Positions 8,903 through 18,419 of a stretch of DNA of 64,000 nt are shown here, piece by piece; the stretch's first letter is position 1, and each line of letters starts with the position of its first letter. The stretch is from Schaalia dentiphila ATCC 17982. Lineage in GTDB: Bacteria; Actinomycetota; Actinomycetes; Actinomycetales; Actinomycetaceae. The translations under genes were made by a program, and so were the position numbers. The notes under the pieces were generated by a model. That model was not told where the DNA came from and made no database searches. It saw only the letters and a program-made list of their open reading frames with translations. Location: assembly GCF_000154225.1 (NCBI RefSeq), contig NZ_DS264586.1, positions 960,527 to 1,024,526 on the forward strand, given 5' to 3'.

Positions 8903-8934
8903 GGGGCCCGAGGCGCCGCAGCGCCTCGGGCCCC
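8903..8934 (-). terminator. Terminator-like hairpin after the oligopeptide operon
   Basis: A perfect 14-bp GC-rich stem (8903-8916 with 8921-8934, loop CGCA) lies 22 bases beyond the stop of the minus-strand ATPase gene. There is no T run, as is common for actinobacterial terminators. Confidence 0.65.
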
Positions 8935-8955
8935 ACACTCGCGTGTGTCAGTTGC

Positions 8956-10869
8956 TCACAGGTTGAGCTGGATGTTGCGGCCGGGGACGGCCTCGATCAG
9001 CTCGCGCGTGTAGTCCTGGACCGGGTTGTTGAACAGCTCGTCCGTCGAGTTGGCCTCGACGAGCTTGCCCTTCTCCATGACGATCACGTCGTCGGCGATC
9101 TGGCGGACAACGGCCAGGTCGTGCGTGATGAACAGGTAGGACAGGCCCAGCTGTGCCTGCAGGTCGTTGAGCAGGTACAGGATCTGGTTCTGCACCAGCA
9201 CGTCGAGGGCGGACACGGCCTCGTCCAGGACGATGACCTCCGGGTTGAGCGCGAGGGCGCGGGCCACGGCCACGCGCTGGCGCTGGCCGCCAGAGAGCTC
9301 GTTCGGGTAGCGGCGCATGGCGCTACGCGGCAGGGCCACCATGTCGAGCAGCTCGGAAGCGCGCGCGATGCGCAGCTTCTTCGGGTTGAACTCGCCTTTC
9401 TCGGCGGCGGTCAGCGAACGCTTCGCGTCGGCGGCCTCGACGAGGACGCGCATCCACTCTTCGGGCTCGCGGCCCGTGGCCTCGGCGCGCTTAATCTCGG
9501 CGCGCGCGTACTCCAGGGAGCCGTATCCGTGGATCTTCAGCGGCTCTTCGATCAGGCGGTAGATCGAGTACATGGGATCCAGGGAGCCGTAGGGGTTCTG
9601 GAAGACGGCCTGGAGGCGGCGGCGCAGGCGGAAGAGTTCCGCTTCGCTCATCTGCGAGGTGTCCTCGCCGTCGAAGTAGACTTTGCCCTTGGTGGGCTTG
9701 AGGAGCTGGAGCACCATGTTCGCGGCGGTGGATTTGCCGGAGCCGGACTCGCCGACGACCGCAAGGGTCGTGCCTCGGCGCAGCTCGAAGGAAACGTCAT
9801 CGACGGCCAGGAAGGTGTCGTTGCCCTTCTTGGCACCGCGGATGTCGAATTCCTTCGTGAGGTTCTCCACGCGGATGATGGCGTCCGTGGAGGTCGCACC
9901 CTTGCCGGCACCGACGAGCTCGTCGTCGGTGACCGCGATTCCCCGCTTGTGGGCGGACTCGATCCGCGCCGAGGCCAGGGAGGGCGCGGCGGACACGAGG
10001 CGCTTCGTGTAGGGGTGCTGGGGGTGCTGGAGGATCTCGAGGGCGGGGCCGGACTCGACGATGCGGCCGCGGTGCATGACGACGAGCTGCTCGGCGCGCT
10101 CGGCGGCCAGGCCGAGGTCGTGCGTAATGAACAGCACGGCGGTGCCCATCTCGGCGGTGAGCTTGCCGAGGTGGTCGAGGATGCGGCGCTGGACGGTGAC
10201 GTCCAGAGCGGAGGTCGGCTCGTCGGCGATCAGCAGCTTGGGGTGCGCGGCCATGCCGATGGCGATAAGCGCGCGCTGGCGCATGCCGCCGGAGAACTCG
10301 TGGGGGAACTGCTTGGCGCGGCGTTCCGCGTCGGGCAGGCCGGCTTCCTCGAGAAGGGCGGTGACGCGCTGTCCGACCTCGGAGCGGGGTACGACCTCGT
10401 TCGCGATGAGGGCTTCCTTGACCTGCTTGCCCACGCGGAGCACGGGGTTGAGGTTGCTCATCGGGTCCTGGGGGACGAGGCCGATGCTGGATCCGCGCAG
10501 CTCCACCCACTCACTGGTGGTCAGGTGGGTGATGTCGCGCCCGTCAAACTCGATCTTTCCGCCCGCGACCTTGCCGGTGCCCGGCAGCAGGCCGATGACG
10601 GCGGCGGCGGTCGTGGACTTACCGGAGCCGGACTCGCCGACGATGGCGACGGTCTGGCCGGGGTAGATCGTCAGATTCGCGCCGCGCACGGCGGGGACGA
10701 CGCCGGTCGAGGAGGTGAAAGTGACCTCCAGGTCCGTGATCTTGAGCAGGGGCTGCGCGTCGTCCGGGTGAATGTCGGACGAGGCCGGGGCCGTGCCGGC
10801 GGCGACGGCTCGTTCGACGATCTCTTCCATCTCCTTGTCGGAGAGCTGGGGGGTGTTCGTTTCGCTCAC
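8956..10869 (-). CDS. Fused two-domain peptide ABC transporter ATPase (DppD-DppF type)
   Basis: A 637-residue protein joining the two ATPases that are separate in the classical Opp/Dpp systems. The first nucleotide-binding domain (about residues 45-300) has Walker A GESGSGKST at 78-86 and LSGGMRQRA-type signature FSGGMRQRA; the second (about 330-620) has another GESGSGKST near 375 and signature LSGGQRQRV. Each domain ends with the oligopeptide-type C-terminal extension. It powers uptake through the two permeases encoded just upstream; its ATG overlaps the permease stop by four bases. The fused form is frequent in actinobacteria. Substrate class (peptides, or nickel/opines) is inferred from family only. 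Confidence 0.92.
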   Translation of the reverse strand: MSETNTPQLSDKEMEEIVERAVAAGTAPASSDIHPDDAQPLLKITDLEVTFTSSTGVVPAVRGANLTIYPGQTVAIVGESGSGKSTTAAAVIGLLPGTGKVAGGKIEFDGRDITHLTTSEWVELRGSSIGLVPQDPMSNLNPVLRVGKQVKEALIANEVVPRSEVGQRVTALLEEAGLPDAERRAKQFPHEFSGGMRQRALIAIGMAAHPKLLIADEPTSALDVTVQRRILDHLGKLTAEMGTAVLFITHDLGLAAERAEQLVVMHRGRIVESGPALEILQHPQHPYTKRLVSAAPSLASARIESAHKRGIAVTDDELVGAGKGATSTDAIIRVENLTKEFDIRGAKKGNDTFLAVDDVSFELRRGTTLAVVGESGSGKSTAANMVLQLLKPTKGKVYFDGEDTSQMSEAELFRLRRRLQAVFQNPYGSLDPMYSIYRLIEEPLKIHGYGSLEYARAEIKRAEATGREPEEWMRVLVEAADAKRSLTAAEKGEFNPKKLRIARASELLDMVALPRSAMRRYPNELSGGQRQRVAVARALALNPEVIVLDEAVSALDVLVQNQILYLLNDLQAQLGLSYLFITHDLAVVRQIADDVIVMEKGKLVEANSTDELFNNPVQDYTRELIEAVPGRNIQLNL

Positions 10870-11834
10870 TTGCGTGCCTTCGGGTCGAGGGCTTCGCGCA
10901 CGGCGTCGCCCATCATGATGAAGCTGAGGACGGTCAGGGCCAGGGCCGCGCCCGGGTAGAACAGGACCATCGGGTTGGTGCGCAGGGACGTCTGAGCGGA
11001 CGAGATGTCAGCGCCCCAGGAGACGACCGACGTCGGCAGGCCGATGCCCATGAAGGACAGGGAGGCCTCGGACACGATGAAGGTGCCCAGCGCGACGGTC
11101 GCGTACACGATGATGGGGGCCATCGAGTTGGGGATGATGTGGCTCAGGAGGATGCGTGCGCGGGATGCGCCGGTCGCGCGGGCCGCCGTCACGAATTCTT
11201 CGTTCTTGGCGGAGAGGACCGAGCCGCGGGTGATACGCGCGATGGAGGTCCAGCCGAACATGGACAGGACGATGACGACCATGGCGATGGAGCGCGAGCC
11301 CTTGAACATCTGCATGAACACGATCGCTGCGAGGAGCAGCGGGATCGCGAAGAACACGTCGGTGATGCGTGAGAGCAGAGCGTCGAACCAGCCGCCGAAG
11401 TAGCCGGCCAGGGCGCCGATGGTGCCGCCGATCAGCACGACGGCAAGGGTCGTGAGGATGCCGACGGACACGGATGCGCGGGCACCGTAGACGACGCGGG
11501 CGTAGATGTCGCAGCCCTGTTTGTCAAAGCCGAAGGGGTGTCCGGCGGAGGGGCCGGCGAGAGACGAGGAGAGTTCGCAGAACTTCGGGTCTGTCGCGGT
11601 AAAGAGCGAGGGGAAGAGCGCGAGGAGCGCGGCGAGCGCGATGATGAACGCGGCGATCCAGAAGGTCGGGCGGCGGCGCAGGCGCTTCCAGGCCTCGCCC
11701 CACATGGACGAGGGCGCGCCCTCGTCGGCGACCGCGTCGACGGCACCGAGGCCGGTCTCGTCGATGTCGGAGACGTAGTGGTCCTGGCCCGCGCGGGTGC
11801 GGGTGATGTTGGCGGAAGGAATCTGGTCACTCAT
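10866..11834 (-). CDS. Peptide ABC transporter permease (DppC type)
   Basis: A 322-residue inner-membrane permease. A polar N-terminus (about residues 1-50) precedes the first helix; the BPD_transp_1 domain carries the EAA loop near EFVTAARATGASRARILLSH (about residues 205-224), which docks onto the ATPase. It forms the membrane channel with the DppB-type partner, whose stop overlaps this start by eight bases. Confidence 0.92.
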   Translation of the reverse strand: MSDQIPSANITRTRAGQDHYVSDIDETGLGAVDAVADEGAPSSMWGEAWKRLRRRPTFWIAAFIIALAALLALFPSLFTATDPKFCELSSSLAGPSAGHPFGFDKQGCDIYARVVYGARASVSVGILTTLAVVLIGGTIGALAGYFGGWFDALLSRITDVFFAIPLLLAAIVFMQMFKGSRSIAMVVIVLSMFGWTSIARITRGSVLSAKNEEFVTAARATGASRARILLSHIIPNSMAPIIVYATVALGTFIVSEASLSFMGIGLPTSVVSWGADISSAQTSLRTNPMVLFYPGAALALTVLSFIMMGDAVREALDPKARK

Positions 11835-12759
11835 AGCGGATCCTCGGGTCGAGCACGGCGTACAGGAGGTCGACGATCAGGTTCGCGATGATGTAGACCA
11901 GCACGAGCACTGTTGTCACCGACACGACGGTCTGGGGTTCGCCCTTGATAATGGCGTTCCACAGGGTGCCGCCGACGCCGTGGATGTTGAAGATGCCCTC
12001 GGTGATGATCGCGCCGCCCATGAGGGCGCCGAGGTCGCCGCCGATGAAGGTGGCGACGGGGATGAGGGAGTTGCGCAGGATGTGGCGCGTCATGACGACG
12101 CCGCCGGAGAGGCCCTTGGCGCGCGCGGTGCGCACGTAGTCCGCGGAGACGTTCTCGGAGACGGACTGGCGGGTCAGTCGGATGACGTAGGCCAGGGACA
12201 CGCCGCCGAGCACCATGGCTGGCATGGTGAGGCTCTTGAGGTCGACGGAGGCCGAGGCCGTGGTCGGAAGGATCGCGAGCTGAACACCCAGGACGTACTG
12301 GAGGACGAAGCCCAGAACGAAGGTGGGGACGGAGATCAGCAGCAGGGAGACCACGAGGATCGTGGAGTCGAACCACTTGCCGCGGCGCATGCCCGCGACG
12401 ACGCCCAGGCCGATGCCGAGGATGGTTTCGATGGCGAGCGCGTAGATGGCGAGCCTCGCGGTCGTCGGGAAGGCGGTCGCCATGATGGACGTAACCTTCT
12501 GGCCGTTGAACGCGGTGCCGAAGTCGAGGGTGAAGACTCCCTTAAGGTACAGCAGGTACTGCATCCAGAAGGGCTTGTCCAGGTTGTACTGGGCGCGGAT
12601 CTGCGCGGCGGCGGCCTCGGAGAGGCCGCGGTCGCCGCCGAGTGCGGCGACGGGGTCACCTGGCATCAGGTAGACCATCGCGAAGATCAGAAAGGTGGCT
12701 CCGAAGAAGACCGGGATGGTCTGGAGGAGTCGCCGTCCGATGTAGCGGAGCATGGACAA
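11827..12759 (-). CDS. Peptide ABC transporter permease (DppB type)
   Basis: A 310-residue permease starting MSMLRYIGRRLLQTIPVFFG, the typical N-terminus of DppB/OppB proteins, with six helices and an EAA loop around DYVRTARAKGLSGG (about residues 197-210). It heads the permease-ATPase part of the operon. A strong hairpin at 12998-13035 separates it from the binding-protein gene, so this half may have its own promoter in 12760-12997 or depend on read-through. Confidence 0.92.
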   Translation of the reverse strand: MSMLRYIGRRLLQTIPVFFGATFLIFAMVYLMPGDPVAALGGDRGLSEAAAAQIRAQYNLDKPFWMQYLLYLKGVFTLDFGTAFNGQKVTSIMATAFPTTARLAIYALAIETILGIGLGVVAGMRRGKWFDSTILVVSLLLISVPTFVLGFVLQYVLGVQLAILPTTASASVDLKSLTMPAMVLGGVSLAYVIRLTRQSVSENVSADYVRTARAKGLSGGVVMTRHILRNSLIPVATFIGGDLGALMGGAIITEGIFNIHGVGGTLWNAIIKGEPQTVVSVTTVLVLVYIIANLIVDLLYAVLDPRIRYE

Positions 12760-12997
12760 TCCTTTAGTGTTCGTGTCGTGGGAGGGGAGGTTCCGATCCC
12801 TGGCGGAGCCTCGCAGGCGAGGCCGACTATGGTCTCATCATAGGGTAAAGAATGGGCAAATGGCGCATCAGTCTCTCAATTTGTATGCCGTATCAATCCC
12901 GTGATGCTGTTTTGAGATGAAAGTGTGTGCCGCGTCAATGCGGGTGTGCGGTGCGTCGCTGAGCTGCGTGGATGTGTTTGCGGCTGTCGAGAAGACG

Positions 12998-13035
12998 CCC
13001 GCGGGGCGGGCGGCTTGTGCCGCCCGCCCCGCGGG
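12998..13035 (-). terminator. Strong hairpin after the peptide-binding protein gene
   Basis: A perfect 17-bp GC-only stem (12998-13014 with 13019-13035, loop TTGT) sits 20 bases beyond the minus-strand stop of the substrate-binding protein and before the permease gene. In this arrangement it could give the binding protein more transcript than the membrane subunits, a common pattern in binding-protein ABC operons. The remaining 240 bases to the permease start show nothing else clear. Confidence 0.8.
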
Positions 13036-13054
13036 AGAGGTTAACCTCGTGCGA

Positions 13055-14650
13055 TCACTTCTTGGTGACCTTGTACAGCACGGGCTGGCCCTTCCAGTCG
13101 AACTGGACGTTGTCGACGCTCTTCGACCAACCGCCGCTGACGTTGGGGTACCACAGCGGGACGGCCGGCAGGTCCTGGAACAGGATCGTCTGGGCCTTCT
13201 GGAGGGTCTTGACGGCGTCCGCGGTGGTGGTGGCGGAGGACGCCTGGATCATCAGGGAGTCGAACTCGCTGTTGGAGTAGTCGCCCTTGTTGGCGTCGGC
13301 GCCGGTGGCGAACTGGGGCTGCAGGAAGTTGTACAGCGCCGGGTAGTCGCCCTGCCAGCCGTTACGGAACGCGCCGGTCATCTCGCGCTTGTCCTCGGCA
13401 TCGAGCAGCGACTTGAAGTCGGCGAAGGGGTTGCCTTCAGCGTCGATGCCCAGGGTGTTCTTGATGGAGTTGGCGGTCGCGTCGACCCATTCCTTGTGGC
13501 CACCGTCAGAGTTGTAGGCGATGGTGAAGGTGCCGTCCCACGGGGAGATGGCGTCGGCCTGTGCCCACAGTTCCTTGGCCTTGTTGGGGTTGTAGGTCAG
13601 GACATCGTTGCCGGCGATGTTGGCGTCGTAGCCCTCGAGGGTCGGGGCCGTGAAGTCCTTGGCGGGGGTACGGGTGCCGTTGAAGATGGTCTTCGTGATG
13701 GTGTCACGATCGACGGCCAGGGAGATGGCCTGGCGGCGCAGGCGGCCTTCCTCACCGGAGAAGTGGGGCAGGTACTGCGGGATCGTGAAGTACTGGACGC
13801 CAGCGTAGGGCTGGTTCACGGTGCGGCCGGGCAGCTCGGATTCGAAGGTGGCGAACACGGAGGCCGGAACACTCTCAAGGACGTCCAGGGAGTCGGAGGA
13901 CAGGTCCTGGTAGGCGGCGTCTAGGCTCGTGTAGAACACGAAGGTGACGCCGTCGTTCTTGGCCTTGGTGTCGCCCACGTAGTGCTCGTTGGGGACGGTC
14001 GCGAACTTGACGTTGTGCTCCCACGCGTCGGCGGAGGCCATCTTGTAGGGGCCGTTGCCCACGGGGGCCTGGCCGCCTGCTTCAGGGTTCTCCAGGGTCG
14101 AGTCCGGAAGCGGCGCGTAGGCGACGTAACCCAGGCGCGACATGAAGTCCGAGGTGGGGTTCTTCAGCTTCGCGGTGAAGGTGTAGTCGTCAACCTCGGT
14201 CAGGCCGGTGATCTCACCGTTGCCCTCGTCGTCGGTGCCTTCGAAGATGTTGAAGAAGGCAGCCTGCTGCTGGTTCTTGGAGGTGATGAGGTTCCAGGCC
14301 TTGATGAAGTTGTGGGCCTGGACGGGGGTGCCGTCGGAGAACTTGCGGTCGTTGTGGAGCTTGATGGTCCACTCGGATGCGTCTTCGTTGGGCTCGATGG
14401 ACTCGGCAACGTCAAGGACGGCGGTGCCGTCGGCCTCGTAGCGGACGAGCTGGCTAAACAGGACGGTCAGGATCTTGCCGCCGCCGTTCTCGTTGGTCAG
14501 ACCCGGCAGGAGCGGGTTCTGCGGCTCGGAGCCGTTGGCGGTGATGACCTTGTCGCCGGAGCCGGACGACGTGGTGCCGCCGCCGGCGCAGGCGGTCAGA
14601 GCGAGCGCGGCAGCCGCGGGGATGACGAGCCATGCCTTCTTCAGGTTCAT
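13055..14650 (-). CDS. Peptide-binding lipoprotein (SBP family 5)
   Basis: A 531-residue extracellular solute-binding lipoprotein. The signal peptide ends in a lipobox, LTACAGG, with Cys21 as the lipid anchor, followed by a Gly/Ser/Thr linker. The body has the family-5 layout of DppA/OppA (for instance WTIKLHNDRKFSDGTPV around residue 95). It captures the substrate for the permease-ATPase set on the same strand. About 260 bases upstream hold its promoter and the terminator of the next operon. Confidence 0.92.
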   Translation of the reverse strand: MNLKKAWLVIPAAAALALTACAGGGTTSSGSGDKVITANGSEPQNPLLPGLTNENGGGKILTVLFSQLVRYEADGTAVLDVAESIEPNEDASEWTIKLHNDRKFSDGTPVQAHNFIKAWNLITSKNQQQAAFFNIFEGTDDEGNGEITGLTEVDDYTFTAKLKNPTSDFMSRLGYVAYAPLPDSTLENPEAGGQAPVGNGPYKMASADAWEHNVKFATVPNEHYVGDTKAKNDGVTFVFYTSLDAAYQDLSSDSLDVLESVPASVFATFESELPGRTVNQPYAGVQYFTIPQYLPHFSGEEGRLRRQAISLAVDRDTITKTIFNGTRTPAKDFTAPTLEGYDANIAGNDVLTYNPNKAKELWAQADAISPWDGTFTIAYNSDGGHKEWVDATANSIKNTLGIDAEGNPFADFKSLLDAEDKREMTGAFRNGWQGDYPALYNFLQPQFATGADANKGDYSNSEFDSLMIQASSATTTADAVKTLQKAQTILFQDLPAVPLWYPNVSGGWSKSVDNVQFDWKGQPVLYKVTKK

Positions 14651-14844
14651 GGATTCTTCCTCCTGGTTGATGGGTGGAACTGAGGCGGTGCCCTCAGGTA
14701 TGGTCCGAGATTAACCCGTGCCGCGTGGAATTCATGAAAGATGTCCATCATGTGCGCATTACATTTTGGTTACAAACGTAAAAAGTAGGTCAAATCATGG
14801 TGTGGGTCACATAATAGTGGGACTGTTGTGACGAAGTATTCATG

Positions 14845-14894
14845 CGACGAGGCCGGGGCTGAGCGTGCGGACACACCCGGCCCCGGCCTCGTCG
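14845..14894 (-). terminator. Hairpin after the osmoprotectant operon
   Basis: A perfect 15-bp stem (14845-14859 with 14880-14894), arms CGACGAGGCCGGGGC and complement, lies 16 bases beyond the stop of the minus-strand binding-protein gene. The arm resembles that of the hairpin at 19805. Confidence 0.75.
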
Positions 14895-14910
14895 AGTTGA
14901 TACGTGGGAA

Positions 14911-15828
14911 TTAGGAGAGCAAACCCTCGGAAATAAGCCACTCGCGGGCGATCTGCGAGGCGGACTTCTGGTCCACCGTCGACGCCCGGTTCATCTCCAC
15001 CAGGTCCTGAGCGTCCATCGCGGCGCTCACCCGATTGATGACCGCGGCGGCCTCATCGCCGACGCGTGACGAGGCCAGGGGTACCACGTGCGAGGCCAGG
15101 AACAGGCCCTTCGGGTCATCCAAGACTTTCAGCGTCCCGTCAGCCAGCGCCGGGTCCGAGGAGTAGATGTTTGCCAGCTGGATGTCGCCGTCCTTCAGCG
15201 CCTTGACGGTGAGCGGGCCGCCCGAGTCCTCAATCGGAGTGAACCCGACGGTCACGCCGTAGGTCTGCGACAGTCCCGTCGGACCGTAGGGCCGCGTCTG
15301 CAACTCCGAGTTGCCACCCAGGGTGAGCGTGCCCGCGCTCGCGAGGTCGCCGATTGAGGTCAGCGAATGCGCGGCTGCGAAATCTGCCGTCACCACGTAG
15401 GAATCCTGGTCGGTCGCAGGTGCCTGCTCGAGGGCGCGCAGGCCCGAGGGGAGCGCGGTCTGCAGAGCTGCGTAGACCTCGTCCGTGGATCGCGCGGTCG
15501 CGTCAGCATCCAGGTACTGCAGCAGGTTGCCCGTGTACTCGGGGAACACGTCGATCGCGCCGGCCTCGATCTCGGGCATGTAGACCTCGCGCTGGCCGAT
15601 CCGCAGCTGGCGGTCGACCGTGAATCCCGCCCCTTCGAGGGCCTGGGCGTACGCCTCTGCGATGATCTCGTTGGAGTAGTAGTCCTGCGACCCCACGATG
15701 AGCGTCGTCGAGCCGTTCTCCGAACCCCCGGTGCTCGTGTTGCCGCCGACCGACTCTGCCGAACCGCAGGCGGCCAGGGCCAGGGCGGAAGCCGCGACGG
15801 CAGCCATTGTGATCATCGTGCGTTTCAT
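14911..15828 (-). CDS. Osmoprotectant-binding lipoprotein (OpuBC/OsmF type)
   Basis: A 305-residue lipoprotein: signal peptide with lipobox LAACGS (Cys21), then a type II periplasmic-binding fold with the OpuAC features LIVGSQDYYSNEIIAEAYAQ and IDVFPEYTGNLL. The family binds glycine betaine, choline, carnitine or similar quaternary amines. It is the last gene of an operon regulator-ATPase-permease-permease-binding protein, and its ATG overlaps the upstream permease stop by four bases. Confidence 0.92.
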   Translation of the reverse strand: MKRTMITMAAVAASALALAACGSAESVGGNTSTGGSENGSTTLIVGSQDYYSNEIIAEAYAQALEGAGFTVDRQLRIGQREVYMPEIEAGAIDVFPEYTGNLLQYLDADATARSTDEVYAALQTALPSGLRALEQAPATDQDSYVVTADFAAAHSLTSIGDLASAGTLTLGGNSELQTRPYGPTGLSQTYGVTVGFTPIEDSGGPLTVKALKDGDIQLANIYSSDPALADGTLKVLDDPKGLFLASHVVPLASSRVGDEAAAVINRVSAAMDAQDLVEMNRASTVDQKSASQIAREWLISEGLLS

Positions 15829-16520
15829 AGTGACTCCTTGAGTGAGTTGTTCTCGTTGTCTGAGTAAGAATGTGTGCGGGCGCGTAGGCGCCGGGCGATG
15901 AGCGCCAGGAGTGCGTCGGTCACCAGCGCGAGGGCGACGACGACAATCGCACCGCCGATCATCTCCGCGTAGTCGCGGGTCTTGAGCCCCTCGTAGAGGA
16001 AACGTCCGAGGCCGTAGTTCGCCGTGTAGGCCGCCAGTGTCGTCGTCGCGATCACCTGGAGGGTTGCCGAGCGGACCCCTGCCGCGACGAGGCCGGCCGC
16101 GTGCGGGGCCTCCACCTGCGCGAGGACCTGTTTTTCAGTGAGCCCAATTGCTCGCGCAGCGTCCACAGTCGCGCGCGGCGTCGAGGCGATGCCCGAGTAG
16201 GTTGCCGACAGGAGCGGCGGGATCGCCAGAACGAGGAGCGCGAGCGTGGGTGCCGCAAGCCCGATACCCAGCCACAGGCCGGCCAGCGTCAGCACGCCGA
16301 GCGTTGGGATCGCCCGAGCCGCGCCCGTCGCGCTCACGAGCCATCGGCCCCTGCCTGTATGTCCGATCCAGGTGCCCAGCGGCAGCGCGATGAGGGCTGC
16401 GAGCGCCACGATCAGGAGTGTGAGGCCCAAGTGCTCGGTGGCCCTCACGAGGATCCCGGACTCGCCCAGCCAGTGGGCGGGGATAGCCAACCATTTCAGG
16501 GCGTCAAGGAGAATGTTCAT
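15825..16520 (-). CDS. Osmoprotectant ABC transporter permease 1
   Basis: A 231-residue permease with a BPD_transp_1 domain. The ATG at 16518-16520 is chosen because it overlaps the preceding permease stop as ATGA; a frame seven codons longer would overlap it by 25 bases. The EAA-loop region is around ARAIGLTEKQVLAQVEAPHA. It pairs with the second permease and the ATPase to import compatible solutes. Confidence 0.9.
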   Translation of the reverse strand: MNILLDALKWLAIPAHWLGESGILVRATEHLGLTLLIVALAALIALPLGTWIGHTGRGRWLVSATGAARAIPTLGVLTLAGLWLGIGLAAPTLALLVLAIPPLLSATYSGIASTPRATVDAARAIGLTEKQVLAQVEAPHAAGLVAAGVRSATLQVIATTTLAAYTANYGLGRFLYEGLKTRDYAEMIGGAIVVVALALVTDALLALIARRLRARTHSYSDNENNSLKESL

Positions 16521-17155
16521 GCCCGCCCCCTTCTCATCCACGGAGTGAGGGCCCAGCCGATTCCCTGGATCAGCGCATCGACGACGAGCGCAAGGAGAAC
16601 CGTCGCAACCAAGCCGGCCACGACCTCGGCGATGAGTCCGCGCTGAAAGCCGTCAGTGAACAGCGTGCCCAGCGAGCGCACTCCGATGAACGCGCCTACT
16701 GTCACGAGCGATACCGTCGACGTGGCGACTACGCGCGTGCCCGCGACGATGACGGGTGTCGCCAGGGGAAGCTCCACCTCGACGAAACGTCGAAAGAGGG
16801 GATAGCCGCACGCGTTCGCTGCTTGCAGGGTCGCGCGCGGGATCGCGCGGAAACCCTCCGCGGCCTGGCGCACTAGCACCGCCACGCCGTACAGCGTCAG
16901 GACGATGATCATGTTGATGGGAGAGCGTAGCGCCACCCCGACGATCACCGGAATGACAATCAGAAGGGGAAGCGACGGCACCGCGTACAGCGCCGACAGG
17001 ATGGACAGGACCCAGCCGCCGCAGCGTGAAAACGCCGCCCAGCGCGCGATCGGCACGGAAATCAGCACCGACAGTGCGATCGCTGGCAGCGCGATCCACA
17101 GGTGAGCAAGAGTCAGGGAGCCAATGAGCCCCCAGTTCGAGGACAGCCAGGTCAC
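16517..17155 (-). CDS. Osmoprotectant ABC transporter permease 2
   Basis: A 212-residue permease, related to permease 1, with about six helices and an EAA loop around QAANACGYPLFRRFVEVELP. The start overlaps the ATPase stop as ATGA. Two separate permeases plus a free lipoprotein are the OpuB/OpuC layout, rather than the fused permease-receptor type. Confidence 0.9.
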   Translation of the reverse strand: MTWLSSNWGLIGSLTLAHLWIALPAIALSVLISVPIARWAAFSRCGGWVLSILSALYAVPSLPLLIVIPVIVGVALRSPINMIIVLTLYGVAVLVRQAAEGFRAIPRATLQAANACGYPLFRRFVEVELPLATPVIVAGTRVVATSTVSLVTVGAFIGVRSLGTLFTDGFQRGLIAEVVAGLVATVLLALVVDALIQGIGWALTPWMRRGRA

Positions 17156-17979
17156 GGGCGCTCCCCGGCCTCGTCGGTCGTCAGCGTGCCCACGGGGGTG
17201 CCGGCGTCGTCGACGACCAGGCCGCCCGGCCCTGCGATGCGCACCGGGCGCGCGGCACGCGAGGCGCCCACGAACTCCGCGACGAAGGGCGAGGCGGGAG
17301 AGGAGAGCAGCTCGGTGGGTGTCCCCACCTGCTCGACGCGGCCACCCGTCGAGAGGACGGCGACCTGGTCGCCCAGCGTGAACGCCTCGTCCACGTCGTG
17401 CGTCACGAAGAGGATCGTCGTGCCCAGGGCCCGCTGGATCTCCTTTAGCTCACGCTGCAGCTCCGCGCGCACGATCGGATCCAGCGCGCCAAAGGGCTCG
17501 TCCATCAGCAGGATGTCCGCGCGATTGGCGAGCGCCCGGGCCACGCCCACGCGCTGACGCTGGCCGCCCGACAGCTGGGCGGGGTAGCGATCAGCCATCT
17601 CGCGATCCAGGCCCACCAGCTCGAGGAGCTCGAGCGCGCGCTCGCGGGAGGCCTGCTTCGTGGCGCCCTCCAGGCGCGGGACGGTCGCGATATTGTCGGC
17701 AATGCTTCGGTGGGGGAAGAGGCCGCCCTCCTGCAGGACATAGCCGATCGAGCGGCGCAGGCCCACGGGGTCCTCGCCTGCGACGTCCTGGTCTCGTACG
17801 AATACCCTGCCCGAGGTTGGGGTGACCATCGCGTTCACCATCCGCATGAGCGTCGTCTTGCCGCAGCCCGAGGTGCCCAGGAAGACGGTCGTCGACCCCT
17901 GCTCGACGGTGAGGGAAAAGTCTTCGACGGCGCGTGTGCCGCCCGGGTAGGTCTTGGAGACGTGGTCGAAGCGAATCAT
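17152..17979 (-). CDS. Osmoprotectant ABC transporter ATPase
   Basis: A 275-residue ATPase starting MIRFDHVSKTYPGG at 17979; the open frame continues far upstream but only as the shadow of the regulator gene. Walker A is GTSGCGKTT, signature LSGGQRQRVG, Walker B ILLMDEPFGALD, and the switch His lies in THDVDEA. The short C-terminal tail lacks the paired CBS domains found in many OpuCA/ProV proteins, so ionic-strength sensing must lie elsewhere if present. The start overlaps the MarR stop by four bases. Confidence 0.92.
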   Translation of the reverse strand: MIRFDHVSKTYPGGTRAVEDFSLTVEQGSTTVFLGTSGCGKTTLMRMVNAMVTPTSGRVFVRDQDVAGEDPVGLRRSIGYVLQEGGLFPHRSIADNIATVPRLEGATKQASRERALELLELVGLDREMADRYPAQLSGGQRQRVGVARALANRADILLMDEPFGALDPIVRAELQRELKEIQRALGTTILFVTHDVDEAFTLGDQVAVLSTGGRVEQVGTPTELLSSPASPFVAEFVGASRAARPVRIAGPGGLVVDDAGTPVGTLTTDEAGERP

Positions 17980-18419
17980 GCGCGCTCCTTGGCGGCCTGG
18001 GCGATGAGTGCGAGGCCGCGCGTCAGCTCCTCGCGCTGGGCTGTGGAGAGTGAGGCGAAGAGGCGCTCCTGCTCCTTCTCGACGATCATGCAGGCCTCCT
18101 CGAGGTGTGCCAGGCCCTGCTCTGTCACCGTCAGGATGGTCGCGCGCCGGTCGTGCTCGCACGGGGTGCGGTGCAGCAGCCCGTCGCGGTGGAGGCGATC
18201 CACGAGGCGCGAGGCCGCTCCCAGGGTGATGCCCTGGCTCGCTGCGACCTCCTGAATGCGGCACGCGGGGGTGTCGCGGACTGTGCGCAGGACGAGTAAG
18301 CGGCCGAGTGTCAGCGCGTTGCCCGCCTCGGAAAGTGCGGATTCGACTGCGTTCCACGCGCCCATTTCCGTGTGAATCAGCGCTGTGAATAGCGAGGGTG
18401 CACATGTTGCCATGTCCAC
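17976..18419 (-). CDS. MarR-family regulator
   Basis: A 147-residue winged-helix protein. The DNA-binding part covers about residues 50-105, with VAASQGITLGAASRLVDRLHRDGLL as helix-turn-helix and EHDRRATILTVTEQG as wing; flanking helices form the dimer interface. It is the first gene of the osmoprotectant operon, so it most likely controls that operon and itself. Another start two codons later (18413) is possible. MarR-type control of opu genes is known in Bacillus (OpcR/GbsR-like), which supports but does not prove this role. Confidence 0.87.
   Translation of the reverse strand: MDMATCAPSLFTALIHTEMGAWNAVESALSEAGNALTLGRLLVLRTVRDTPACRIQEVAASQGITLGAASRLVDRLHRDGLLHRTPCEHDRRATILTVTEQGLAHLEEACMIVEKEQERLFASLSTAQREELTRGLALIAQAAKERA

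Larger units (their letters stand above)
8087..8955. other. Non-coding mosaic between two minus-strand operons
   Basis: No frame in these roughly 870 bases looks like a protein. The left part holds the promoter side of the ABC exporter operon. From 8421 the region is built of repeats, annotated separately: a 20-bp-period array (8421-8583), a long palindrome (8728-8803), a degenerate relative of another repeat family (8811-8892) and a GC-rich hairpin (8903-8934). Confidence 0.7.

Noticed and set aside
8656..10959. 767-codon plus-strand open frame over the peptide ATPase gene
   Set aside because: Antisense shadow; its first part also runs through the non-coding repeats.
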